Assembly: GCF_003369915.1 (NCBI RefSeq)
Contig: NW_022881614.1
Span: 14,810,001 to 14,874,000 of the forward strand
Length of the DNA: 64,000 bases
Reading direction: 5' to 3'
Source: Drosophila miranda
Lineage: Eukaryota > Arthropoda > Insecta > Diptera > Drosophilidae
Shown here piece after piece: positions 34,003 to 46,944 of this stretch (position 1 is its first letter; each line of letters starts with the position of its first letter). Made by a program: the position numbers and the translations under genes. The notes under the pieces were generated by a model, which was not told the DNA's origin, ran no database searches, and saw only the letters and a program-made list of their open reading frames with translations.

Positions 34003-35109
34003 TTACTCAATATACGGTTCCATCTCCTCCAGGGTCCATTTGCGTTTCGTCTTGAACAGATCCCTCATGCCCTCGGGCCTCCTGCCAGGAATGCATAAAT
34101 TCCTCATTGCGGAAACGCAGCCCCGGCTGCAGAATGTTCTGGGCGACAATCCGAGCGACCAGGGATTCCTGGTAGGAGAACTGGCCTGGACAGCGCTCGC
34201 TGGGAATGGTATAGATGTCAAAGAGCCCAGTCACTACAGGCTCTGGTGCAATGCTCTTCAAAGCGCTGATTGTTTCCCCCCTTTCCACTTCGTCCAGGGC
34301 CCAGGAGTTTTCGCTGATCAAACCGAGCATCAGACTGATTATTCGATACCCGTACTCGTATTCCAATACGCGTATATGACCATCGAATTCCAAGGCGCGA
34401 AAGTTCCGTAGACCGTCCTCAAATTGTGCCCTACTGCACTGGACCGTGTCCAGCAATTGTTGAAAGCTAAGGAGGACCTTCCGCTCAATGCAATACTCGT
34501 TCTCCGGCCCCGAATACCGAGTTAGTTGAAGCAGCTCGCCCAGTTTGCGGAGGCGGGGCTTGATCTCGCGGCACTCAAAGTATTCATGGAACACGGCCAG
34601 GACCGAACGCTGCTCCAGAGTACGAGGCACTTCCAGGTCATCTTCTGTGCTGTCGTTGAGACTTCGCTCCAGAGAAGCGTTTGCATTGCCTGTGCGCGGG
34701 ATGTGCTGGTGGCAGCGCCAAACTTTAAATCCGGCACGAGCAACAAGCTGTTGGAGATCTCAGCGCCCTTAACATCGTACGTCCGCTCGTCAGTGCAGAG
34801 CACGATCTTTTCATTAAGGCCACCCTTGAAGTGGAGCGTCTGACCCTCGCGGATGTGATGCAGCATGTCGAAATCGAGCTCTAGCAGACGCAGATTGTCG
34901 GCGACAATATTTGCCGAGGGGTAATACAGTGCCTGAGTAACTTGGGTGAGCTGCCTCTCGTCCAACTTGGCATGTTTCACAATTGCCTTTACATCCTCCG
35001 GCGTGCGGACGTATCTATCAATGAAAGAGGATCTACCTAATGAATCCCATGAATGTTTATTGGACACTTACAGCTAGGGAGCGTTTTCATCTACTTCCAT
35101 GGACTCCAT
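34003..35109 (-). pseudogene. DSCC1: DSCC1 (Dcc1)-like sister chromatid cohesion protein with stop and frameshifts
   Basis: Dcc1 is a subunit of the Ctf18 clamp-loader complex that loads PCNA and supports cohesion. The family match rests on the EISNSLLLVPDL block, the RTLEQRSVL segment and the C-terminal KRKWTLEEMEPYIE. Exon 1 (35072-35109) starts ATGGAGTCCATGGAAG and has an in-frame TAG at 35074-35076, two bases before its GTAAGT donor. Exon 2 (34003-35014) joins in the right phase. It has a net 2-bp gain near 34692-34700, where a CG repeat looks duplicated. A second 1-bp shift near 34075-34085, in the GCCCGAGGGC region, puts the true C-terminus in another frame. Three separate lesions in one small gene make error less likely than decay. 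It is convergent with the helicase, with only 46 bp between the two stop codons. Confidence 0.85.
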
Positions 35110-35770
35110 ATTAACTAGATAGCCATATTAGCCATGCCCATAATTTTGACGCAATTTTGGATCCTCAACAACAATATAGCATCTGGTATGAACTTATCCC
35201 ACTTAAGCCCCCTCTATTTAACACTTGAGGTAATAGGCGGAATATATTAACGATTGTAAATTCTTCTTATAGATCAGCCATCTTTCCTCTGAACTTAAAA
35301 AAAATCTGAACTTGAACCATGTTCAAATTATTATTTTTTTATTATTTTCGGTGGAAAATTGAAATTCCCCCTTGGCTTATAGTAGGTTAATAGTTCTCCG
35401 TCGAGGTTTGGTAACCATATTGTTCAATTTTGATCTTCCGTCGAATATTACTAGCTGTATAGACCATTAAGCCATGCACACATAATTTTATTCAATTAGT
35501 TAATCATTTTCCTATATGACTGGCTAATTTTAAGTACTCCTTTTTATTTCTTTGCTTATGAAATAAGGTTTAAGCAAAATCGGTCATTAAATATTTCCAC
35601 TTAATTAATTTCCTTACATGGCAACTACACGCTAACTACACATTTGCCTCAATTGCACTGCACCGTCATAGCTTCCAGCTTTGTTAGTTCAACGCAGCCA
35701 AAATAGTGTCATAGTAATTATCTTTGACTGTCGACACTTGCAGGAAGCATTAGTTCGTCTTGAGAGAGAC

Positions 35771-35801
<31 letters not shown>

Positions 35802-38091
35802 CGCTTTCATTCAACAGCAGCTTAAAAAAAAAGAATGAATAGCATCCAGCTCAATACTTTAATAGCGGTCAGCTTAAGTGCGACACCTCTGTATTACGGT
35901 AGAATAAAAAACGTTGAAATTATTTTGAATTTTGATTGTGTGTTCGGATTAAAAAGGGAACAAATAATTATATTTCCATAAAATTATCTAATTTAAATCA
36001 TCTAAATTTAAATGGACCTGATTTTTGGTCTTTACTTATTATTTTCATATGGATCCTACATACATATATCATATTGACCCTCGAACTCTATTCAAATGAT
36101 CAGGATTAAATTCGTTTCAATAAATGATAGAAAAAGCATGATACAAAGTTAGGTATATTCCATCCATAGATAAATGGGTTATGAATGTAACGCCCCTTAT
36201 CAATTGTCAGCGTCCCATGGTTAATAATATTTCGATCCATACAATGTCTGATAAGAGGCCGATGGAAATGCTACCCACTAATTACTGAGTAAACCCTGCT
36301 TGCCCACAAACGAGGATTGACAGTGTAATTTGCTTCCGATATCCCCAATTAAATTGAATAAACATTGGGCATAAGCCAGAAATTCTTAATTACAGTCGTA
36401 GGCCTACTATGAACCGGGCACTGGAGTACGTGCTCGGTGCAGGTAGAAAGGGTAAAATGTCACAATTATGGTCTAGGCCCGGTCAGTGGGCACGGTCCTG
36501 CCGCAAATTGAGTGGGGGCGTGGCAATTGTCGGGTAAACATTGGACGGCTTTCGTGTGTTGCGGTCACGGTAACACATGTTCGCCATCACATCTCATCGA
36601 GTGGCATGAAAATTTAATTTTTATTGGCCGAACGATACAATTTGAAGCCGTTGGGGCACAGGCGTTGGATGGATAGACACATTTGTATCTCATTATACGT
36701 CTCGCTAAAGCTTTAATTATTTTCATTTTGTTTTCTGTGCGCATTTCTGGTGCATCATCGGCTATGCCAAATATTTGCAACCAAAAACCAAAAAATATGC
36801 AACCATCGAATTTGTCAGAGTGTTTGCCAATGTTCAGCGCTCGTAAAATATTTCAAACACCCGCACGTGAGTGCGCTCCAATCAATGGGAGGCTCGTTTG
36901 TTATGGCCAAAAATTTGGTCAATTTCTATCAATTAAGCCATAAATATGCAAATTATTATAACTATTGCCACCTGCCTTTGGCTGCCTTTTGAGGAGTGTG
37001 AAAAACGCTTGGCATATCAATGATGGAGGCCCCTCTGGGCGTGGTCTATGGGCACTGCGGATGCGGAAGTGCTGGCAGGGGATATGGAGGTCGAAATCTA
37101 TCTTGGGTATATGGAGGTTTCGGGAATCTGAAGTATATTGAAATACGTAGAACCACCTAATTATAGAAAACATACGAATATCTATGCTGTAGTTAACCGA
37201 TAATGATTCAATATAAATACATAATGGAGACAGAGTCTAGCCTCATTCAAGCATATGCGAACTTTAACCCCAGCAAAACCTGCTCCGCTTCAATTAGCTG
37301 CAGTTATGAGCGGAACCCGCAAATGGAATACTTCATCAGTAAATAAAGATACTATGTAGAGAAATGATGGGCACTTGTGCCTACTTGAGTGTCTGCTAAT
37401 GATGCCTGACTGTCACACCCCCTTTGAAACTGATGTTTGAATTTAAATTGGTCACTAATATGCCTCGTGAGAGCCGCAACGCAACCCATTCTACACTCCC
37501 CAATCCCCCAGCCGGTATCCGCCATTTCCCTCCACTCCAGCTCAACCTCTCCTCTGCTCCTCAGCAGGAGGACTAACGACGACGGCGCATTAATGGCAGG
37601 GCGTTCTGCCGTAGACATAGTCCGGCGATGTCTGATTACAGAGCGATTCGAGCAGAACGCAATTAGGGAAAAGGGGAGGGCAGCAAGGGGGAATCAAGCA
37701 GAGGTTTGAGGGGGAGCTGCAACAGACAAACTGGTTCGCTGTGCCCTGCCACACGGCAATTAGCCAACGGCCAATGGGAGCAGCGCGGCAGACAGCTTGT
37801 CATGCGCCATATTGGAAAGAGGGCGGAGCCATGTATCCGCTTTGGTGCACGAGTATTTGTGTGTGGCCCTTGGTGGTGCTTTCTCTCGACCCTTGGGTGC
37901 AGTACGTGATGTCTGGCTGCGACTCGACAGTTTCCCGCCGATCTCTGAACGGTTCACTGCGCTGACGCTGACAGGTCTCGCCTTGGAGTTGAACATTTCT
38001 TGGGTGCATTCTTAGAGTTTTGTGAGTCCGCGCGTGTATAGTTTCTGTACCCGTGCCCGAGCCCGTGCCTGTGCGTCTTTGCCGGGGGAAG
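35110..38091. other. Intergenic region upstream of unplugged
   Basis: About 3 kb of AT-rich, unique-looking DNA without a convincing gene. It contains a GA microsatellite (35763-35800). The segment nearest the homeobox gene (37400-38091) is GC-rich and probably holds its promoter and 5' UTR. Developmental genes usually have long regulatory flanks; no enhancer can be defined by eye. Confidence 0.5.
35763..35800. repeat. (GA)n microsatellite
   Basis: A run of GAGAGA with two interspersed ACAGAGAC units. GA repeats can bind GAGA factor or CLAMP in flies; no function is shown here. Confidence 0.85.
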
Positions 38092-41000
38092 ATGGAACGG
38101 CCTGCCCTGCTGCAGAACGGGGAGCACGGCGCTGTGGGAAGCCTGGAGACGAAGACGACCAAACCCTTCTCCATCGAAAGTCTGATTGCCACCCAAACAC
38201 CAGCCACTGTATCCGCCTCGGCATCCGTATCCGCCTCACCGCCGTCCCCGCCGGAGGATCACGAGCAGGAGCAAGAGCAGGAGCTAGGTGCCCGGGCCAT
38301 GGTCGCCAGCTCGGCCCTGGGCCTCACCCAGTTCCCGCTCTACAATCCCTGGCTTCACGGCTACTTTGCCCAGAACCACGAGAGATTAATGCATTTAATT
38401 GCCGGCGGCGGCTGCTACCTAGGATCGCCCGTTGGCAACCCCTTTGCCGGCAAGGAGCCATCGCATCCTCATCCACCACCTCCACATGCCTTGGACAAGT
38501 CGCCGCTGCCCCACCCGCTGGATACACGCTTCCTGCCCTTCAATGCGTCTGCCGCTGCCGCCGCCGCCTCCGCTGCTACTCCGACGGATCTCAGCTATCG
38601 CCGCCTGGCGGAGCTCATGAACCAGGATTACGTCCACAATCTCAGTGTTAACGCTCGCCTGCAGAACATGGCCGTCGCGGGTTGCCTGCAGGAGGATCAC
38701 CCAAGCCACAGCCTGATGCACCTGCAGGAGCCGATGCTTCTGCAGGCCAATCCATTCTCGCCAGCAAAGTCCGTCAGCCACAGCCCTGAGGAACCCACAC
38801 TGGATGTGGGCGTGGATGAGGACTACGAGTGCAGCGGCGACTCCAGCAGCGACATCAGCCTTACTTTATCACCGATGCCAAGGAACTGCAACACAGAGCT
38901 GGACAAGAGTCGCAATGGAGGTGGGTACCAGAGAGCTAGGGGAAAAGCAGTTGAGTGTTTGAGACACTCTTCAGGCACTTTTCTATAGGTCTTGCTTAGA
39001 ATTGCAGTGATTAAAACTTTGGGTAGAAGTGTCAACAGCTTACAATCTGTCTGTGTTTTTCCACCAAGTCATGTTTGAAGAAAGGAAATATTGCACAGTC
39101 GCCTCTTGGGCGGCAGGCTTTAAGCATACATATGTATGAACGAGGGGGAACGTTGTGAGTTGCTGCGGACACCGCAACTCTACAGTTATACCCGATACTT
39201 AGTCAGTATGGCTCTCCTCCGGCAGACGCCGCTAATATTAAACGACACGCCAAAGAGTGCGTGCGAGAGAGACAGAAAATCAGTCTAAGCGTGACGTCGG
39301 GCGCTGCGTAGCCAGTGCAAATTGATTTGTTCCTTTTGGGTATAAAAATGATCCGATCTGATCCAGATTCAGCAGTCTGATAGATATGGTCATTATCTAT
39401 GATTCTGCGTTTTTATTTTTCTCGAATCTGCAATATTGTGGATGCAACAGATTTTCGTCCTTTGTGAGGGCGGAAGGGGGTGGGGCGAAATTCTGAGATA
39501 TACGTTTTATAGTGAGATCTAACAGAAGTGCGGATACCAAATTTGGTAACTCTAGCCTTAATAGTCTCTGAGATTTGTGGATGCCCCAGATTTTCGTCCT
39601 TTGCGGGGGCGGAAGTGTGGCGAAATTTGGACACGAAACGGTCAAGGTCCGATATCACAGGAGTGTGGATACCACATTTGGTTGCTCTGGCTCTTATAGG
39701 TTCTGAGATCCTTGAACTCATATTTTGCAATTGGCAAAGCCGACCATGAAACCTGTGTGTTAGAGAGAGACAGAGCGAGAAAGAATGAAATTGTTTTCTT
39801 GATTCTGGCTATAATAATTATACGATCTGGTTGAGATTTTACACTCTAGAACATATAGTCATCCTCTACGATTCTGCGGTTTGGTTTTATCGTATCTTTA
39901 AAAATGTGGATGCCACAGATTTTCGTCCTTTGTGGGGGCGGAAGTGGGCGGGGCAAAGTTTTGAAATATTTTTGTAGCAGTGACATATCACAGAAGTCTG
40001 GATCCAAAACATCGTTGCTCTAGCTCTTATAGTCTTTGAGCACTAGGCGCTGAAGGGGACGGACAGACGGACAGACGGACGGACGGACGGACGGACAGAC
40101 AGACAGGGCTCAATCGACTTGGCTATTGATGCTGATCAAGCATATATATACTTTATGGGGTCGGAAACGATTCCTTCTGGACGTTACACACATCCACTTT
40201 TACCACAAATCTAATATACCCCAATACTCATTTTGAGTATCGGGTATAACAATACTCATTTTGAGTATTGGGTATAATAATTACATATGTATAGCTGAAA
40301 TTGGACAGAACCATGGAAAAGGTTCATATCAAGTACCAACTTTTTAAATTGTTAATCTGCAAAATTCTTACGTATTTGAAAGAGTCAGCCCCAGAGGAAA
40401 TAGGTTGATTTTTTGTTAAAGTTTTGACTGGAATAAGTACGTCCTAAAGATATTCAGCACTGAAATAGCTCTAATAGGAATGATGAAAATTCTGATATGT
40501 AGGAAGGTGCAACAATCCATCCAGACAAAGCTCTGCTTAATAGTAGTTCCGAATCATTCTTCTATCTTTTACTGAAAGATCAATTTTCAGGCAAGCCAAG
40601 TCTGGACAAAAACAAGAGTAATTCAAGTGAGAGGGTGAGAGGGTGAGAGCAATCACACCTCTCTATCGCAACTTAAATGCCACAAATGCTCGTAAAATAA
40701 CTTGTACTCGTAAGTGCTGCAGCACTCACTCCAATGTCAGGTTTCGGATCATATGAAATCTCCCATTCCCTGCCTATCCACCCTCACTGGCTGAGCCTTG
40801 TCCCAGTCACAGTCCCAGTCCCTGGCCAGTCCGTAGACTGTTGTCTAATGTGGTTTTGTCATGGTAATTAAAATTGAAGCTGCCAAGTCATAATCAGAAT
40901 TAGCATAAAGCGCATTAAGACCCAATGTTCGGTGTCAATCAAAGCTGTGAAAAGTTTTCACAACTCTTGCTCTGTGATACTCGGTCAGCCCTCCCAGCAA

Positions 41001-42716
41001 TAGAAGACAGAACATCCGTAACAATAGGCACAGTCACAGACGCAGTCGTGGATGGTGTGCTGACGTTTTGACAAACATGACGGCTTGGCCATGCCACTCG
41101 AATGGAAGGAACATACTCAGCTCTCAGTCAGCGTGAGCGTAGAGAATAGACCTTCTCATCCACATCGTAATAGCCCCAAAGTTGGGAAGTTCAAGTGCCT
41201 TCTCCTTGCCATAATCAATTTTCCAACAAAGCGGCTGAAAAGCGGAACAAATTTTCCACTAATATATTCATAGCTGTATTTGAGTGGGTGGTTGACGGAG
41301 GGTGGTTGCTTTGTGCAGTGGCTGGGTGGTGGTGGACGAGCAGGGACCCCCCTTCAATTCGAGTCCGATAAATCAGTGACAGCGAGGGCATGCGAATCGT
41401 GTAAGTGTTAAAAAACCGCTTAGCCGTGTACTCAAAATTAACAGCCAGATGGGGATGGAGATGGGAATGGGGATTGGGCTGTCACCCTCATTCGCATCTT
41501 CATCCTCCTCCAAGGAGACATTTAACTTTCACGCTCAACTTGGGAGACACCACAAACGACAGCTTAAGACAAACAGATTACGGCTCGAGCATTCCTGATG
41601 TCTTCTCTTCTGGGGGCTGAGGCTGGGGCTGAGGCTGGGGCTGGGGCTGGCCATCATTCAGACACATGTATTCAGTTATAAATAAATATGCTTGCCACAA
41701 GTTATGACACAGGCCATTTACGCCAGAAGTCCACAAACTTGTTAGGGAGCCATTAAGAGGAAGCGATTCTTGAATTGGAAGAGGACACTTTATTAAACAT
41801 AATCGCATGATTTCACCCTGAAATTCACATATGGCTTTTTGCAAACAGAGAAGAGATTTCAGGGCTACGATTTCCTAAATTCCAAGAAAAAGGATGGTAG
41901 AAGAAGATCAAAACGAATTAGAATGGTAACAAGAGAGTGTTAGTGCCTTAGTAGTTAAATAAAATAAAATAGATATTTTACCCTGGACCAGTTTCTTCCT
42001 CCTTTAAGCTATTCTCCATCTAATAACCTCTCTCTTCGAATCACCTTCCAGCCTATACCAATTCGGATAGCGAAGACTGCAGCGACGATGAGGGTGCCCA
42101 CTCGCACCATGAAGCCAGCGGCCTGGGCGGTAAGGACTCGCAAGGCAACGGTAGTGGCTCCAGTAGCTCCAAGTCACGTCGACGCCGCACCGCCTTCACG
42201 TCGGAGCAGCTGCTGGAGCTGGAGCGGGAGTTCCACGCCAAGAAGTATCTCAGCCTCACGGAGAGGAGTCAAATAGCCACAAGTCTGAAACTGAGCGAAG
42301 TGCAGGTGAGTTCGAGAGTGGATCTATGGTAAGATATATCGCATTTATAGAGAACCTTATCCTCCATTCGTTAGGTGAAAATCTGGTTTCAAAATCGACG
42401 CGCCAAATGGAAGCGGGTGAAGGCCGGACTCACGTCCCACGGCCTGGGCAGGAACGGGAGTGCGAGCGGCACCAAGATAGTAGTGCCCATACCGGTGCAC
42501 GTGAACCGCTTCGCAGTCCGCTCCCAGCACCAGCAGCTGGAGAAAATGTGCCTCAGCGGACCCATACCGGATCTGCGCAAGAAACTATCGACGAAAGCGA
42601 TGAGCGGCTTCAAAAAGTTAAATGGCGGCGGCCAGGGCGGCTCCGCCCCCAGCTCCCGCAATGCATTGGGCATTGGAGTGACGACCCCCCTATCCCTGGG
42701 CCGCAGTATCTACTGA
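38092..42716 (+). CDS. unpg: Unplugged homeobox transcription factor (Gbx family)
   Basis: The exons are 38092-38920, 42052-42305 and 42375-42716, and they join into 474 codons without a break. The first intron is 3.1 kb and phase 1; the second is 69 bp and phase 0. The start [12 protein letters not shown] is chosen because it is followed by [12 protein letters not shown], an Eh1-like repressor motif typical of Gbx/Unplugged N-termini. His/Pro- and Ala-rich stretches and an acidic Ser-rich segment ([13 protein letters not shown]) follow. The homeodomain (about residues 318-377) begins [17 protein letters not shown] and has recognition helix [16 protein letters not shown]; the second intron splits this helix. 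The C-terminus holds the conserved [19 protein letters not shown] segment. In flies it acts in the nucleus in neural and tracheal patterning. A DINE-1 element lies inside intron 1 (39140-40248) but leaves both splice sites intact. Confidence 0.95.
39140..40248 (-). mobile_element. DINE-1/ISY-like Helentron inside unpg intron 1
   Basis: Reverse-oriented copy from ACGAGGGGGAACGTTG to GAGTATCGGGTATA. A partial second copy of its end (ACTCATTTTGAGTATTGGG) follows at about 40252-40275. It carries a longer GA-rich block than most copies (GAGAGAGACAGAGCGAGAAA, 39764-39783). The rest of the intron (38921-39139 and 40276-42051) is unique and non-coding. Confidence 0.88.
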
Positions 42717-42795
42717 TCGGGTTCTGCTTAGGATGTACATACACATAAGAATTAAAAGAAAGGATGTTCAGTTGTCATGAAGTTTCTTTTTTGTA

Positions 42796-42801
42796 AATAA
42801 A
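42796..42801 (+). terminator. Poly(A) signal of unpg
   Basis: AATAAA lies 80 bp after the TGA stop, in an AT-rich 3' UTR. Confidence 0.6.
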
Positions 42802-43613
42802 ACAATATAAAAATCGAATTCGGTTCCTGCCTACTTTTGGCCTCCACGATCTCTCATTATGAGTCGGGTGCGCGTACGAGTACGAGTATATATGCAGCAA
42901 ACCACATGAACGGACATAAATCCTGCAGGATGGGGATGGTTGCCTGAGAACGCCCTGTCAGAGTCAGGCAGTGCTCGGGGACTCGTTTCGATGTCAATTG
43001 GAACAATTAAACTGCCAATTTGTGCGATTTAACACGGCCCCGAGGACCGACCTAACAGCAGAGGAGAGAGTGACCAAAGTTGAAGTTGAAGTTCGAGTTG
43101 ACTCGATTTATCTGTGTCTAATTTTTGTAATTTAACGCACCAAATTGTCACAAAACGAGAGCCTGGGAGTGCTGCTGATGATGCTACTCCTGCGGCTGCT
43201 CCTGATGGAGGGGAGAGCCATAAGCAGAGCGGAGCCTCTTCAGTGGCAGGCAGCCACCAAAATCCTGATGCCTGGTTCTTGGTTCCTGATTCCTGCTTCC
43301 CCTATGACTTATTAGCCCTGCTGTGCAGCAGGATCAGCCTCAGTTCTGTTCTCCCTCCCCTGGTGTGAATTTCTAATTGCATTAGCAACTTATTGGCTGC
43401 TGCCTCCTTTTGCCTCGACAATTGACTTTTGTTTGTTGTAGCCCACTGCTCGCCCCACACTCCTCTGCCTTTCTCCCCACATCACTCTCTAATTGTGGCA
43501 AAAGGCAGGAGGCAAAAGGAGGTGGAAACCCACCACAGGGCCTACGCCTATGCCTTTGCCATCACATCTCGTTTTCAGCTTTATGTTGGGACACGCCTCC
43601 AAGCATGAGTTTT
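42802..43613. other. Intergenic DNA downstream of unpg
   Basis: About 0.8 kb of unique DNA with no convincing coding frame, ending where a DINE-1 copy begins. Confidence 0.5.
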
Positions 43614-45813
43614 TATACCCGATACTCAAAATGAGTATTGGGGTATATTAGATTTGTGGTAAAAGTGGATGTGTGTAACGTCCAAAAGGAATCGTTTCCG
43701 ACCCCATAAAGTATATATATTCTTGATCAGCATCAATAGCCGAGTCGATTGAGCCATGTCTGTCTGTCCGTCTGTCCGTCCGTCCGTCTGTCCGTCTGTC
43801 CGTCCCCTTCAGCGCCTAGTGCTCAAAGACTATAAGAGCGAGAGCAACGATGTTTTGGATCCAGACTTCTGTGATATGTCACTGCTACAAGAATATTTCA
43901 AAACTTTGCTCCGCCCACTTCCGCCCCCACAAAGGGCGAAAATCTGTGGCATCCACAATTTCGACGATACGAGAAAACTAAAAACGCAGAATCGTAGAAG
44001 ATGACTATATCTTCTAGAGTGCAAAATCTGAACCAGAATCAAGAAAACAATTTCATTATACCCGATACTCAAAATGAGTATTGGGGTATATTAGATTTGT
44101 GGTAAAAGTGGATGTGTGTAACGTCCAGAAGGAATCGTTTCCGAACCCATAAAGAATATATATTCTTGATCAGCATCAATAGCCGATTCGATTGGGCCCT
44201 GTCTGTCTGTCTGTCTGTCCGTCTGTCCGTCTGTCCGTCCCCTTCAGCGCCTAGTGCTCAAAGACTATAAGAGCTAGAGCAACGATGTTTTGGATCCAGA
44301 CTTCTGTGATATGTCACTGCTACAAAAATATTTCAAAACTTCGCCCCGCCCACTTCCGCCCCCACAAAGGTAGAAAGTCTGTGGCATCCACAATTTTAAG
44401 GATATGAGAAAACCAAAAAAATAGAATTGTAGAGAATGACCATATCTTTAAGACTGCGGAATCTGAATTGGATCGTATTATTATTATAGCCAGCATCAAG
44501 AAAACAATTTAATTTTTTGTCGCCCTGTCTCTCTCTAACACACACGTAGCATAACCGGCTTTGCTTAGAGTAAAACATTAGCGCCTAGATCTCAGAGACT
44601 ATAAAAGCTAGAGCAACCAAATTTGGTATCCACACTCCTAATATATCGGACCGAGACGAGTTTGTTTTAAAATTTCGCCACACCCCCTTCCGCCCCCGCA
44701 AAGGATGAAAATCTGGGGATATTAACAAATCTCAGAGACTATTAAGGCTAGAGTAACCAAATTTGGTATCCGCACTCCTGTTAGATCTCACTTTAAAACG
44801 TATATCTCAAAATTTCGCCCCACCCCCCTTCCGCCCCCACAAAGGACGAAAATCTGTTGCATCCACAATATTGAGGATACGAGAAAACTAAAAACGCAGA
44901 ATCATAGATAATGATCATATCTATCAGATTGCTGAATCTGGATCAGATCAGATCATTTGTATAGCCAAAAGGAACAAATCAATTTGCACTGTTTACGCAG
45001 CGCCCGACGTCACGCTCAGACTGATTTTCTGTCTCTCTCGCACGCACTCTTTGTCGTGTCGTTCAATATTAGCGGCGTCTGCCGGAGGAGAGCCATACTG
45101 ACTAAGTATCGGGTATAACTGTAGAGTTGCGGTGTCCGCAGCAACTCACAACGTTCCCCCTCGTTTTTTCTCGCCCTGTCTCTCTCTAACACACTCGTAG
45201 CATAGCCGGCTTTGCTTAGAGTAAAACATTAGCGCCTAGATCTCAGAGACTATAAAAGCTAGAGCAACCAAATTTGGTATCCACACTCCTAATATATCGG
45301 ACCGAGACGAGTTTGTTTCAAAATTTCGCCACACCCCATTCCGCCCCCGCAAAGGATGAAAATCTGGGGATATTCACAAATCTCAGAGACTATTAAGGCT
45401 AGAGTAACCAAATTTGGTATCCGCACTCCTGTTAGATCTTACTATAAAACGTGTATCTCAAAACTTCGCCCCACCCCCTTCCGCCCACACAAAGGACGAA
45501 AATCTGTTGCATCCACAATATTGCACATTCGAGAAAACTAAAAACGCAGAATCATAGATAATGACCATATCTATTAGATTGCTGAATCTGGATCAGATTA
45601 GATCATTTTTATAGCCAATAGGAACAAATCAATTTGCAGTGGCTACGCAGCGCCCGACGTCACGCTCAGACTGATTTTCTGTCTCTCTCGCACGCACTCC
45701 TTGTCGTGTCGTTTAATATTAGCGGCGTCTGCCGGAGGAGAGCCATACTGACTTAGTATCGGGTATAACTGTAGAGTTGCGGTCTCCGCAGCAACTCACA
45801 ACGTTCCCCTCGT
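43614..45813 (+). mobile_element. DINE-1/ISY-like Helentron (outer element, interrupted)
   Basis: The outer element runs from TATACCCGATACTC (43614) to about 44056 and resumes at 45165, ending at ACGTTCCCCTCGT. It is split inside the motif AATTTCATTTTTTCTCG, which is continuous in other copies, by a complete second element. Both lie in the same orientation. Confidence 0.88.
44057..45164 (+). mobile_element. DINE-1/ISY-like Helentron (inner element, nested)
   Basis: A complete copy from TATACCCGATACTC to CGTTCCCCCTCGT, inserted in a T-run of the outer element. It is non-coding. It shows that the family was active more than once here. Confidence 0.88.
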
Positions 45814-46310
45814 TATTATTGTAACACTTTGCAGGCAATTTGCTGCCGGCTGCGGGATTGCCCTTGCCCTGTGGATGCTCTTTTGCCTCGACTCAAACTG
45901 AATCTGAATCGGAAGCTGGCACTGAGATTGCGGCAAATGAACAAAGTGGGAAGCAGGAACAGGGCTCGGCCTGAATTGTTCAGGGAATGCGCTACAGTGT
46001 ATAGGGGAAACTAATCTGGAAGCATACCAATATATGTTCTAACACGAACATATGTATGTATCACCCTACTATCAAATGTGCGATTCCGTGTGCAGCTCAT
46101 TTACAGTTCGTTGTGGCCGTCGCTGCTGTGGCTGGAACATGGGAATCTGCCCAAGTCTGTGATTTTCTCCTGCCTTCGGTTCACCCCCTGTGCCAGATTT
46201 GCCTTTCTTGTAAATTATATTGCCATTAATTACGCGCGGATTTGTGTTGAGCTGAACAGCTAAGCAGCCGTAATGCAGCACGTTAAAAACACTTTAAAAT
46301 CATAAAAAAA
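45814..46310. other. Unique intergenic segment between DINE-1 copies
   Basis: About 0.5 kb of non-coding DNA. No gene or repeat family is recognised. Confidence 0.5.
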
Positions 46311-46944
46311 ACGAGGGGGAACGTTGTGAGTTGCTGCGGAGACCGCAACTCTACAGTTATACCCGATACTAAGTCAGTATGGCTCTCCTCCGGCAGACGC
46401 CGCTAATATTAAACGACGCGACAAGGAGTGCGTGCGAGAGAGACAGAAAATCAGTCTGAGCGTGACGTCGGGTGCTGCGTAGTCAGTGCAAATTGATTTG
46501 TTCCTTTTGGCTATAAAAATGATCTGATCTGATCCAGATTCAGCAATCTGATAGATTTGGTCATTATCTATGATTCTGCGTTTCTGGTTTTCTCGTATCT
46601 TTAAAATTGTGGATGCCACAGATTTTCGTCCTTATGTGGGGGCGGAAGTGGGCGGGGCGAAGTTTTGAAATATTTTTGTAGCAGTGACATATCACAGAAG
46701 TCTGGATCCAAAACATCGTTGCTCTAGCTCTTATAGTCTTTGAGCACTAGGCGCTGAAGGGGACGGACAGACGGACGGACGTACAGACGGACAGACAGAA
46801 ATGGCTCAATCGACTCGGCTATTGATGCTGATCAAGAATATATATACTTTATGGGGTCGGAAACGATTCCTTCTGGACGTTACACACATCCACTTTTACC
46901 ACAAATCTAATATACCCCAATACTCATTTTGAGTATCGGGTATA
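46311..46944 (-). mobile_element. Short DINE-1/ISY-like copy with internal deletion
   Basis: Both ends are present (ACGAGGGGGAACG and GAGTATCGGGTATA), but the middle ~480 bp are missing, joined near 46590 at GTTTTCTCGTATC. The join lies at a motif that occurs twice in full-length copies, so slippage or recombination between the two motifs is likely. Confidence 0.82.
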
